Part shown: in pieces, positions 23,846-34,383 of the stretch
Position numbering within the stretch: position 1 is the first letter of the stretch
How the letters are laid out: the number at the start of each line of letters is the position of its first letter
Source of the DNA: Siphonodentalium dalli
Lineage: Eukaryota; Mollusca; Scaphopoda; Gadilida; Siphonodentaliidae
Length of the DNA: 64,000 bases
Assembly (NCBI GenBank): GCA_032622095.1
Contig: CP136067.1
Location: 60,274,893 to 60,338,892, forward strand
Reading direction: 5' to 3'
Position numbers and translations under genes: made by a program
The notes under the pieces: generated by a model
Databases searched by the model: none
Told to the model about the DNA's origin: nothing
What the model saw: the letters and a program-made list of their open reading frames with translations, nothing else

Positions 23846-25044
23846 CTCTTTCTTGCTTTGAGAAAAATACCCACAATTAATTACCTGATCAAACACTGGA
23901 TCAAATGCTATGTCAAATTTGATGTTTTCTGACATTTGAATAAACAAAAAGTTCCACAAAACATGGATACTATTGTTTGTCTAAGGGTGTTCTGTTAACA
24001 CCACCACCACTTAGCCAGGTGAATTTATTTAATTAGAGCAATGGAGCTCTACTGCAGCCTGTAGTTCCTTTTGGATGCTTGTACTTGCATTGGATCAAAC
24101 AGGCCCAAAATAGATTTAACCCCTTTCACCCATTCCAATTTTTTTTATCCTTTTTCTTATTAAAGGATTACACCGGTGTAATTTTTCTCAGTCAATATCG
24201 ATGCCTGCTAATCCACTGAGCACGTTGCCAAAAATATTTTTGTGATAGGCCACCCGTAACTGAAGTTATGGCAATTCATGAGATTGAATATTACATTATG
24301 GATTGTACAGTCTGAATCGTTAATCTTCCTTCATGTGACGTCACAGGAGAGAATACTCGCGATACACAGTGTCAAACCTAAAAGACTATCTCAATTGGCT
24401 TTTATCTACTGATTGTTTATAACAGAAACGGCTGGACCTTCTCGTTTTTTTCACAATTTGGTTTCCAACCTGACCATATTTCAATTTTCACCATAGGCCA
24501 GGGGAACCTCAGCACCTTGGTACAACCTCTTGTACTGGCTATTTAGCCAATGACAATGAATGTGCAGCCCACTCAAAACTGAAATATATCAGGAAAGTGC
24601 TTACGAGAAAACATGCACGATGTTCAAAATATGTGTGCTTAGAACAGCGCGCCAGTCATTTCCTAAAATGTACATACTAAAATTGACCTGATTGTGTAAT
24701 AAAGTAGAATATTATTTGTAGCGATAACTGACATGATGACAGGCTATGACACTGTATGGTGGAAGACGTCATCACGGTAGACAAAAGGATAAATATTACA
24801 TGCATATAATCTCTTCTCTGAGAAAATCCCAGGAATGCCTGATTTGATGCCTTATTCCACACATTGGATGAAAACCACTCATGGCTGTCCAGTGACCTCA
24901 TCCACATATTCACATTCCACATGTTTGCACTTATGCTATATCACATCACAAACTGAGCATTGAACGGATTATATTATTAATTAAAAACAAAACGTTTATA
25001 ATTTATAGGAATTAACAAGACAAAACCTAGATAAAATCAAATTA
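23846..25044. other. Noncoding, partly repeat-like
   Basis: 24155-24680 looks like a single diverged dispersed element (begins near 'aaaggattacaccggtg') with a CRE at 24336. No gene is supported. A short match to BTB exon 1 near 24760 is listed under findings. Confidence 0.45.
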
Positions 25045-25290
25045 TTATCTATATGTATAAAATAGTAGGATCTGTTGGTTTGTGTGTATGTCTGTCTGTT
25101 CTGAACTTCTGATTATTCTCCTGGACCCCTGGACCGATTTCAACCTAATTTGATGTTGTGATTCGGGCCACCATGTCTGGAGTTATTTTTTCAAAATTTG
25201 TATTTAAACTTCAGAATTTTTTTAAACGATCAGAATGAGTACAACGGACCCCTAACGCACAAAGGCGTAGGCAGGTAGGTATACAACCCT
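25045..25290 (+). repeat. Dispersed repeat (TAAAATAGTAGGATCT family)
   Basis: It shares 'taaaatagtaggatct' and 'accgatttcaacc' words with the minus strand of 7855-7975. Confidence 0.6.
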
Positions 25291-25834
25291 CTTGGTTATG
25301 CTGACCTCGACAGCTCATTGCATGTTATTACATTAATTGTATTCGATAAATGTATATAATCTGTATTAATGAGTTATGAATAAAAAATCATAGTCCTTGT
25401 CATAGTCAATGTTTTCATGCATTCAATTGAGTGAAGTCAGACATCAAAACAAATTGCACAGTCTGCCGATATGGTGGCAGTACACAAAATTCTCAGTACA
25501 TTTATTTTACTCGCAGATTTAACTTGACATTTTTATTGCAAAATTTCTTTGCAGTGCCAATGAAAATATTCTTATATTACCTAACCTTTCAGTTTGTCAA
25601 AAATAAAAACACAATTACTGTTACGATTACTTGATTTTATCTACTTTTTTACTGTAGATGTTCAGAATTTGGACTTAAATTATGTGCTGGTCATTTACTA
25701 ATACTTTTTCACCTGGCCTCTGTAGGTCCCCCCCCCCCCCAAACACCGAGCAGACCTCCGTATGCCTGCATAAGCATGATTGCCTGCATAGTTAATCATG
25801 CTATAGTCCAAGAAATCATTTGTTTCTTTCTCAG
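25291..25834. other. Intron/upstream sequence before start exon
   Basis: AT-rich with a C homopolymer at 25729-25740. It ends in the pyrimidine-rich acceptor at 25821-25834. Confidence 0.55.
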
Positions 25835-25850
25835 ATATATTCTGACTGTG

Positions 25851-25889
25851 ATGCACAATGACTGCGGTGGATTACAGCATAAAGCATAA
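25851..25889 (+). promoter_or_regulatory. Overlapping upstream ORF (12 codons)
   Basis: An ATG at 25851, 7 nt before the chosen start, opens a 12-codon frame ending in TAA at 25887-25889. It overlaps the main start in another frame. Such uORFs commonly reduce initiation at the next ATG. Whether it is used depends on its context (G at -3, C at +4) and on the real 5' UTR. Confidence 0.5.
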
Positions 25890-26004
25890 GGTTTACATGA
25901 ACTATGTGCACCCCAGTAGCATGTTGCAGCATCTGGCTGGATTGTGGCGCTCTGGAATCTTATGTGACGCCATCATCACTGTCGACAACATGGTTGTCGG
26001 AAAG
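25858..26004 (+). CDS. BTB/POZ protein, coding exon 1 (residues 1-49)
   Basis: This exon encodes the first half of the BTB fold, including LCDAIITVDNMVVGK, which matches the canonical strand pair around an invariant Asp (here Asp37). The exon opens at 25835 after a pyrimidine-rich acceptor (TTTCTTTCTCAG), so about 23 nt of 5' UTR precede the start. I chose the ATG at 25858 because it has A at -3, it opens the frame that continues into the BTB domain, and an in-frame TGA lies 9 nt upstream (25849-25851), which fixes the N-terminus. An earlier out-of-frame ATG at 25851 makes a short overlapping uORF. The donor AAG|GTACTT at 26005 leaves phase 0, and the next exon starts with Ala-His-Lys, the classic BTB continuation. 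Confidence 0.88.
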
Positions 26005-26582
26005 GTACTTTTATCAAGCTCCATATAAAAGATTCTCTTGATGCATATACATATACCAGTATACTGGGATACTTCCCCGATCAAACTATGGTACAATTGA
26101 GAGTATGTTGGGAGAGATAATAGATACTGGAATTCTTTCAGACTGTACTAGCTTGCTGGTCCCCTGATACGTATCAGGGTACTGGAAATCCTCAGTATAT
26201 CAGGGGTTAATCAATAATTTTCGGATACTTTTAAAGGGGCGAGTGCCTGATCCCAAATTGTTTAGTTCTTTTTATTTATTTTGGCCTAAAAAAATTAGAA
26301 ATAATGTCAGTCAACATCCATACTGCTTATAGACAGTCAATACTCTTGTTGTAAATTGCTATCATTTACAGCTGTAATGGTACACTTGGTGCAGTGCCGT
26401 GGAAATGCCGCAACATGTGGAATCTATAATGCCATTTTTTCTAATTTTGAGGGTTACTTGGTCACCATATGATACAAATTGCGATACATGATCAACGATA
26501 CAATATATATCACGATACACTAACACGATACACTAAACTAGTGTTCTCAAGTGTTTACCACCTGAATTATCAATACCTACAT
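26005..26582. other. Intron 1, 5' part
   Basis: No feature recognised apart from the donor at 26005. TACGATAC-like low-complexity sequence lies near 26475-26535. Confidence 0.5.
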
Positions 26583-26826
26583 TAGGCCCCTGCGAATCAG
26601 ATTTTTTTCTATCGAATCGAATCAGGTAAATGGTATTCGATTTCGAATCGAATTTGAATCGAATCAGACATTGTGTTGACATGTGAGGAGTTCATAAACA
26701 AAAGTAAATACTAATGAGAGAGTGGGAAGCATATTTAATAAACAACGTCAACAAGATTCGAAATAAAATCGAATCGCAGGAACGATTCGAAATTTTGAAT
26801 CGAATTCGAATATTCGCAGGGCCCTA
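26583..26826. mobile_element. 244 bp hAT-like MITE with 8 bp target duplication
   Basis: TAGGCCCCTGCGAAT at the left and ATTCGCAGGGCCCTA at the right form TIRs. They are flanked by a perfect 8 bp duplication ACCTACAT (26575-26582 and 26827-26834). The interior is made of GAATCGAAT / ATTCGATTC words. Confidence 0.88.
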
Positions 26827-26834
26827 ACCTACAT

Positions 26835-27705
26835 GTTTATAACTGGAGGTAAGATTTTATTTTTTCAGGCCTATAGATTCCCCTAATGGTTTTGAATTTT
26901 GAAATTTGACATCGAAAGAAGCGATTTCCTCGCATCTGAGAGTCCATTGTCTGCTCAAAATAACATAAAACAATTATCTTTTTACTTGGATGATAAGTTT
27001 TTGAAGTTAGAGCAGTGAAAATGTTTTTTTGAAGCAGGCGTGAGGGGAACTGTCGCATGAGATTGATCTCACAATAACTTTAATATCCAGTAGGTGAATT
27101 GGTCTACTAATTCTGAGTGAACCCAAGAAAATTAACATAAATCGTCAATATAATGACACCTGTTGTTGTTAAATTTTTATTTTCTAATATAACACAGATC
27201 CATAGATGGCAGGGGGTTCATTTTCATGATTTGGTTCATCAATGCCATTATCGACAAAATCGAGTGGGATTTCCGTGCGAAAAAATAATGAAATTTTTGC
27301 CTGTTCTTTGTTTTGGAATCCAATCATATATATTATGCAAATATTATGTTATTGTCACGTTTGTACGCTGTGCTATGTAAACAAAAGCCAAATTTTGTTA
27401 CAGTACAATACATAAAGAGTATGCGATATGCAAAACACTCAACACCAGGGAGATCCCACTAAGTGAACTTTGGTTAAAACTTCCACCAAGTTGTTTACAA
27501 CATAACGGTATTAGCACTTGCCAATACTCGCCATTCAAGATTTTGGTGTTGAATTGGGTCACCGTGAATCACTCTACTAAAAAAAATGGTGTTGACTTTT
27601 TTGCTTATCGCTCACTTTTTTACGGGCTCTATGTAAACAAACACTCGGCTCACACAAAGTGTGTTTTGTGGATAATATCGCATTCATACCACTGTTCATA
27701 CTATT
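26835..27705. other. Intron 1, nothing recognised
   Basis: No supported features. Confidence 0.5.
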
Positions 27706-30000
27706 TAATAGTCCAGTGCATTTATGGTTTCACCTCAAAATAATTGCAACACAAAGTTTCTCAGTAGGAATGAGTACTTTAACCCATCACAAATAATAAA
27801 ATAAAAATCAACAAGAATCAAGAAATGCGAAATTGATGAATTTTGTGAAATAAATTTGTCAAAATTTGGTAAAATACTCATTTTATAGCTTTTTAAGGAT
27901 GTTTATAAAAAACTTCCTTTCACATGTCCTTCCATTTATAAATCCATTTTGTAGAGTGCACAACCCTGATTACAGAACAGAAAACCTTTCCTGGAGTTTG
28001 TCTAATTTCGGAGGCTCAATTTCTCAAAATTAGTTAAAATCCATTTTTTATGGTCTTGCATTTTAAAAAATAAAGAAAAATGAAGGGATTCCTTGTTGTT
28101 TTTGTCATTTCCTCTCTAGGTTGTGCACAAAATATGATTTCTTTATGCATCTATAATTGAGAGGACAAAAATATTCTTAAACAAAATGTGTGTTCGACCA
28201 TTGTATGGACAGCCAAATTTGCCTGTGGTCCAAAACCGGTGTGATGAAATAACATATTTGATGTCATACAAATCAATAATTATATATCCATATTCCCTGT
28301 CTTTCTCATAATCACTTAAGTATACATCGTTAAAGACACTGTAAAGGAATTTCCCAAATCATGGTGTAGAAAATCAAATTATGGCCCTATTAACCTTTAG
28401 AATTGACTCATCTAAAAATGCCATTTTTGGGCGTTTTTTGTTCATTTTTAAAGGTTTTTGTGTATAAATTGTAAAAACAATGTACGGTATGTTTAATGTG
28501 CAAAATCATTTGAACTTTCCTCCTGAAACACTTTAATGTTGAAATAAATGCCGTATGTTGGATATATCAATGAATGTCACTGAATTTCACTAATTTTTCT
28601 GGAAACTGATGCCAAATTTGAATATCTGAAAAATGGGGTAGGGAAACCATATTGACAAAATCTCGAAAATATGGACCTTGATGCATAAAACTTTAACATC
28701 ACCAGCTCCTACAAACCTTTTTCTTTCATACTGAGTAAACTGCTTCCTGTTTTGGTGTTCATATTTAGAGCTACGATCCTTTTTGTTGTAACTCAATGGC
28801 GAAATGGTGAATCGTTATTTCGGGCTGGTTCTATATAGCATGCTGATAAAAGTTCTAAATAAACATCTAATAATTATTAAAGTACTAAACTGTTTACCGT
28901 GCAAGAATAATCTGCACAAACCGGAATAAAACAACCCTTTGTCTCCAGTGACTAGAATATGGTGACAAGATCATAGCCTTTGTGATTTCACCTACCCCAT
29001 TATCAACATTCAAATTTGGAGTCAGTTTCTTGAAAAATATGTGAAATCCAGTGACTGTTGATTGGCATAACCAATGTAATCATATTTTTCCCAACACTAA
29101 GTGTTTTAGGAGGAACGTTCAAATGATTTTACACATTAAACACTAATTGTATTCATTGTTGTTTACAAAAAACTTTAAAATGGACAAAAACACCACAAAA
29201 CAGTCCAAAATGGCATTTTTGGAAAAGAGTCAATAGAGAGGATTCATATGGCCATAAGTTGATTATGGCACATATGTGTTTAGCAATTCCAACACAGTGT
29301 ATTTAACCTAGTATATGCAAGAGGTTATGAGAAATACAGGGCATATGGATATCATATTATTGAGTTGTATGACCTCAAATATGGTATTTCATCACACCAG
29401 TTCTTTGTCACAAGGCAAATTTGGCTAAGTCCATCCATACAATGGAACACACATTTTGTTTAAGAATATTTTTGTCTTCTCGATCATAGATGCATAAAGA
29501 AATCATTTTGTGTGCACAACTAATACAATTTTTGTGTGCACAACTAATACAACTAATACAACAGTAAGATATCCTTTCATTGTTCTCTAGTTTTTAAAAT
29601 ATTAGACCCTAAAATATGGATTTTAGCTAATTCTTCAGAAATTGAAATTAGACAAACTCCCAATTTTGGAGGCACATAACTCGAAAAATTCTCAACGTAT
29701 CTGGAAAATGTTTTCTGTTCTGTAATCAGGATTGTGTACTCAAAAAAATGGATATATAAATGGAAGCACATGTGAAAAGAAGTTTTTTATAAACATCCTT
29801 GAAAAGCTATAAAATTTTACCAAATTTTACTAAATTTATTTCACAAAATTTATCAATTTTATATAATAGCCTTTCTTGTTTTTTTAAATTTTTAGTATGT
29901 TGTTTATAATTGGTTAATAGACTTATTCCTGCTAAGAAACATTGTGTTGCAATTAGTTTGATGTTTGGCACATTATTCTCATAAATACACTGGCCTAATA
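27706..30000. mobile_element. 2.3 kb foldback element with about 1.1 kb arms
   Basis: The left arm from 27706 recurs inverted in the right arm ending near 30000, centred near 28853. The tips are TAGTCCAGTGCATTTATG and CATAAATACACTGGCCTA. Many internal landmarks match (for example 'acatcctt...aaaagctat' against 'atagctttttaaggatgt'). A solo tip with adjoining sequence is at 43305-43375. No transposase frame is seen. Confidence 0.85.
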
Positions 30001-30026
30001 GGCACGAAGATCCTTATGAACGTGGG

Positions 30027-30469
30027 ATGGAAAGATGTTATGAGTTACGTATTCAAGCGAACATCCCAAGCAATAATAATGAGTGCTCTGTCTCTCAAGA
30101 TCGACAACGACGATGTGTAGTTGTACACATCGACCCACAACTCTTGTTTCAGAGGCTTATCACTGTTGCCAAAGCGCCGACCAGAGGTGATGTAACCTGC
30201 TGTGTCAGACTTTTAGGTAGAAAAGGATTTAATTTACATACACTATCACCAGGTGCAGTGTTGGAAGGGGCTTAATTTGGAACCAACTGATTGGGGATGG
30301 CAGGTTAAGGATGGGCGGCTTAATCCTATCAAATGTGAGGAACCACCAGCTCCAAAAGAACTACTGAACATCATTCGTTGTAAATGTAAAACGGACTGCA
30401 AAAGCAATAGGTGCACATGCCAAATGATGCCTTGTCAGAAAATCAGAACGATATATCCAGACTTATTAT
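30027..30469 (+). pseudogene. Fragment of a repeat-derived ORF with CXC (tesmin/TSO1-like) cysteine motif
   Basis: In the frame running from about 30250 the peptide reads ...EPTDWGWQVKDGRL, then EEPPAPKELLNIIRCKCKTD, then CKSNRCTC. The pattern WGW ... PPAP..LL..I.C.CKT.C....C.C is a widespread signature in metazoan repeat-associated proteins carrying a CXC cysteine-rich module. The second half of the module is missing because the first HINE-type element begins at 30470. The preceding 30027-30275 frame may belong to the same ORF after a frameshift. It is probably a dead transposon gene fragment, not an exon of the BTB gene. Confidence 0.55.
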
Positions 30470-33400
30470 TAGCTCAACTTTACTTTGTAAAGTTTGAGCT
30501 ATTGCCATGGCTTTGTCGTCCGTCGTCCGTCGTCCGTGTGTACGTGTGTGCGTGTGCGCGTGTGTACGTAAGGCGTCAACAATAGAGGCTACAGGTCGTA
30601 CCTTTGATCGGATCATTATGAAATTTGTCATAGCTGTTGACATCAACATTTGTACCGGAATGATTCATTTTGGGGTCATTCGGAAAAAAAACATGGCCGC
30701 CAGCGGCCATCTTAGATTTCAAAATTCAATCCATTAGCACGGGCTACAGGTCGTACTGTTCGTCTGATCGTCATGAAATTTGTCATGGATGTTAATATTG
30801 ACATGTAGATGGGAACGAGTAATTTTGGGGTCATTCGGCCAAAAAACATGGCCGCCAGCAGCCATCTTCGATTTTACTCTTTGCATGACTAAATCCTTTA
30901 GCGCGGGCTACAGGTCGTACCTTTAGCCAGATCATCATAAAATTTGTCATGGATGTTAACAATGACATGTAGATGGGAATGAGTCATTTTTGGGTTATTC
31001 GGGCAAAAAACATGGCCGCCAGCAGCCATCTTGGATTTTACTCTTTGTATGACTAAATCCTTTAGCACGGGCTACAGGTCATACCTTTAGTCTGATAATC
31101 ATGAAATTTGTCATGGCTGTTGAAATTGGAATGTAGATGGGAACGAGTCATTTTGGGGTCATTCGGACAAAAAACATGGCCGCCAGTGGCCATCTTTGTT
31201 TTCAAAATTCAATCCATTAGCACGGGCCACAGGTCGCACTGTTCGTCTGATCATCATGAAATTTGTCATGGATGTTAATATTGACATGTAGATGGGAACG
31301 AGTTATTTTGGGGTCATTCGGCCCAAAAACATGGCCGCCAGCAGCCATCTTGGATTTTACTCTTTGTATGACTAAATTCTTTAGCACGGGCTACAGGTCG
31401 TACCTTTAGTCTGATCATCATAAAATTTGTCATGGATGTTAACAATGACATGTAGATTGGAACGAGTCATTTTGGGGTCATTCGGCCAAAAAACATGGCC
31501 GCCAGCAGTCGTCTTGGATTTTACTCTTTGCATGACTAAATCCTTTAGCACGGGCTACAGGTCCTACTTTTAGTCTGATCATCATAAAATTTGTCAATAA
31601 TGTTAATAATCACATGGGAACGAGTCATTTTGGGGTCATTCGGCCTAAAAACATGGCCGCCAGCAGCCATCTTGGATTTTACTCTTTGTATGACTAAATC
31701 CTTTAGCACGGGCTACAGGTCGTACCTTTAGTCTGATCATCATAAAATTTGTCATGGCTGTTGATATTGGAATGTAGATGGGAACGAGTCATTTTGGGGT
31801 CATTCGGACAAAAACATGGCCGCCAGCAGCCATCTTGCATTTAAAAATTTAATCCATTAGCACGGGCCACAGTTAGTACTGTTCGTCTGATCATCATGAA
31901 ATTTGTCATGGATGTTAATATTGACATGTAGATGGGAACGAGTACTTTTGGGGTCATTTGGCCGAAAAACATGGCCGCCAGCAGCCATCTTGGATTTCAC
32001 TCTTTGTATGACTAAATCCTTTAGCACGGGCTACAGGTTGTATCTTTAGTCTGATCATCATAAAATTTGTCATGAATGTTAATAATGACATGTAGATGGG
32101 AACGAGTCATTTTGGGGTCATTCGGCCAAAAAACATGGCCGCCAGCAGCCATCTTGGATTTTACTCTTTGTATGACTAAATCCTTTAGCACGGGCTACAG
32201 GTCGTACCTTTAGTCTGATCATCATTAAATTTTTCATGGCTGTTGAAATTGGAATGTAAATGGGAACGAGTCATTTTGGGGTCATTCGGACAAAAAACAT
32301 GGCCGCCAGTGGCCATCTTTGTTTTCAAAATTCAATCAATTAGCACGGGCCACAGGTCGCACTGTTCGTCTGATCATCATGAAATTTGTCATGGATGTTA
32401 ATATTGACATGTAGATGGGAACGAGTTATTTTGGGGTCATTCGGCCCAAAAACATGGCCGCCAGCAGCCATCTTGGATTTTACTCTTTGTATGACTAAAT
32501 TCTTTAGCACGGGCTACAGGTTGTACCTTTAGTCTGATCATCATAAAATTTTGTCATGGATGTTAACAATGACATGTAGATTGGAACGAGTCATTTTGGG
32601 GTCATTCGGCCAAAAAACATGGCCGCCAGCAGCCGTCTTGGATTTTACTCTTTGCATGACTAAATCCTTTAGCACGGGCTACAGGTCCTACTTTTAGTCT
32701 GATCATCATAAAATTTGTCAATAATGTTAATAATCACATGTAGATGGGAACGAGTCATTTTGGGGTCATTCGGCCAAAAAACATGGCCGCCAGCAGCCAT
32801 CTTGGATTTTACTCTTTGTATGACTAAATCCTTTAGCACGGGCTACAGGTCGTACCTTTAGTCTGATCATCATAAAATTTGTCATGGCTGTTGATATTGG
32901 AATGTAGATGGGAACGAGTCATTTTGGGGTCATTCGGACAAAAAACATGGCCGCCAGCAGCCATCTTGCATTTAAAAATTTAATCCATTAGCACGGGCCA
33001 CAGTTAGTACTGTTCGTCTGATCATCATGAAATTTGTCATGGATGTTAATATTGACATGTAGATGGGAACGAGTACTTTTGGGGTCATTCGGATGAAAAA
33101 CATGGCCGCCAGCAGCCATCTTGGATTTCACTCTTTGTATGACTAAATCCTTTAGCACGGGCTACAGGTTGTATCTTTAGTCTGATCATCATAAAATTTG
33201 TCATGAATGTTAATAATGACATGTAGATGGGAACGAGTCATTTTGGGGTCATTCGGCCAAAAAACATGGCCGCCAGCAGCCATCTTGGATTTTACTCTTT
33301 GTATGACTAAATCCTTTAGCACGGGCTACAGGTCGTACCTTTAGTCTGATCATCATAAAAATTTTCATGGCTGTTGAAATTGGAATGTAAATGGGAACGA

Positions 33401-34333
33401 GTCATTTTGGGGTCATTCGGACAAAAAACATGGCCGCTAGCAGCCATCTTGGATTTCAAAATTTAATCCATTAGCACGGGCCACAGGTCGTACTGTTCGT
33501 CTGATCATCATGAAATTTGTCATGGATGTTAATATTGACATGTAGATGGGAACGAGTAATTTTGGGTGTCATTTGGCCAAAAACATGGCCGCCAGCAGCC
33601 ATCTTGGATTTTACTCTTTGTATGACTAAATTCTTTAGCACGGGCTACAGGTCGTACCTTTAGTCTGATCATCATAAAATTTGTCATGGTTCTTAACAAT
33701 GACATGTAGATGGGAACGAGTAATTTTGGGGTCAATCGGCCAAAAAACATGGTCGCCAGCAGCCATCTTGGATTTTACTCTTTGTATGACTAAATCCTTT
33801 AGCACGGGCTACAGGTTGTACCTTTAGTCTGATCATCATAAAATTTGTCATGGTTCTTAACAATGACATGTAGATGGGAACGAGTAATTTTGGGGTCATT
33901 TGGCCAAAAAACATGGCCGCCAGCAGCCAACTTGGATTTTACTCTTTGTATGACTAAATCCTTTACCACGGGCTACAGGTCGTACCTTTAGTCTGATTTC
34001 GGGGTCATTCGGACAAAAAACATGGCCGCCAGTGGCCATCTTGGATTTCAAAATTTAATCCATTAGCACGGGCCACAGGTCGTACCTTTAGTCTGATCGT
34101 CATAAAATTTGTCATTGATGTTAACGATGACATGTAGTTGGGAACGACTCATTTTGGGGTCATTCGGCTGAAAACATGGCCGCCAGCAGCCATCTTGGAT
34201 TTTACTTTTCTCTTCATGTCTATAAACTAGTATTAGACATTCAACTTTCCACATTCCTAATCGCTCCATTGACTGTAATATATTAAATTATTCCCTTTCC
34301 AAGTTGAGCTACAGTGTCATTGACACTTTCATT
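30470..34333 (+). mobile_element. HINE-type element 1 of 4, about 23 units of ~160 bp
   Basis: The 5' end is an imperfect hairpin TAGCTCAACTTTAC-TTT-GTAAAGTTTGAGCTA, then a GTCCGTCGTCCG/GTGTGCG microsatellite and tandem core units. The 3' end has the subterminal inverse GTTGAGCTA and a terminal hairpin AGTGTC-ATT-GACACT. Units are of two main types, about 163 bp (ending 'gactaaatcc') and about 155 bp (ending 'aatccattag'). They form a seven-unit higher order of about 1.12 kb. A characteristic 85 bp internal deletion occurs near 34000. Many minus-strand frames here are repeat artefacts. Confidence 0.85.
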
Positions 34334-34383
34334 TTTTCAAAATTCTAGATTTTTTTAATGAATTTCTAGATTTTTTCTCTTTT
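34334..34383. other. Spacer between HINE-type elements 1 and 2
   Basis: 50 bp T-rich spacer with two 'ttctagatttttt' copies. The same spacer lies between elements 2 and 3 (38241-38290). Confidence 0.85.

Noticed and set aside
33529-34269. Minus-strand peptides with repeated DGCWRPCF words (also at 37436-38176 and 38933-39154)
   Set aside because: They are translations of the ~160 bp tandem units on the opposite strand. Frames change between units and no start or splice logic is present.
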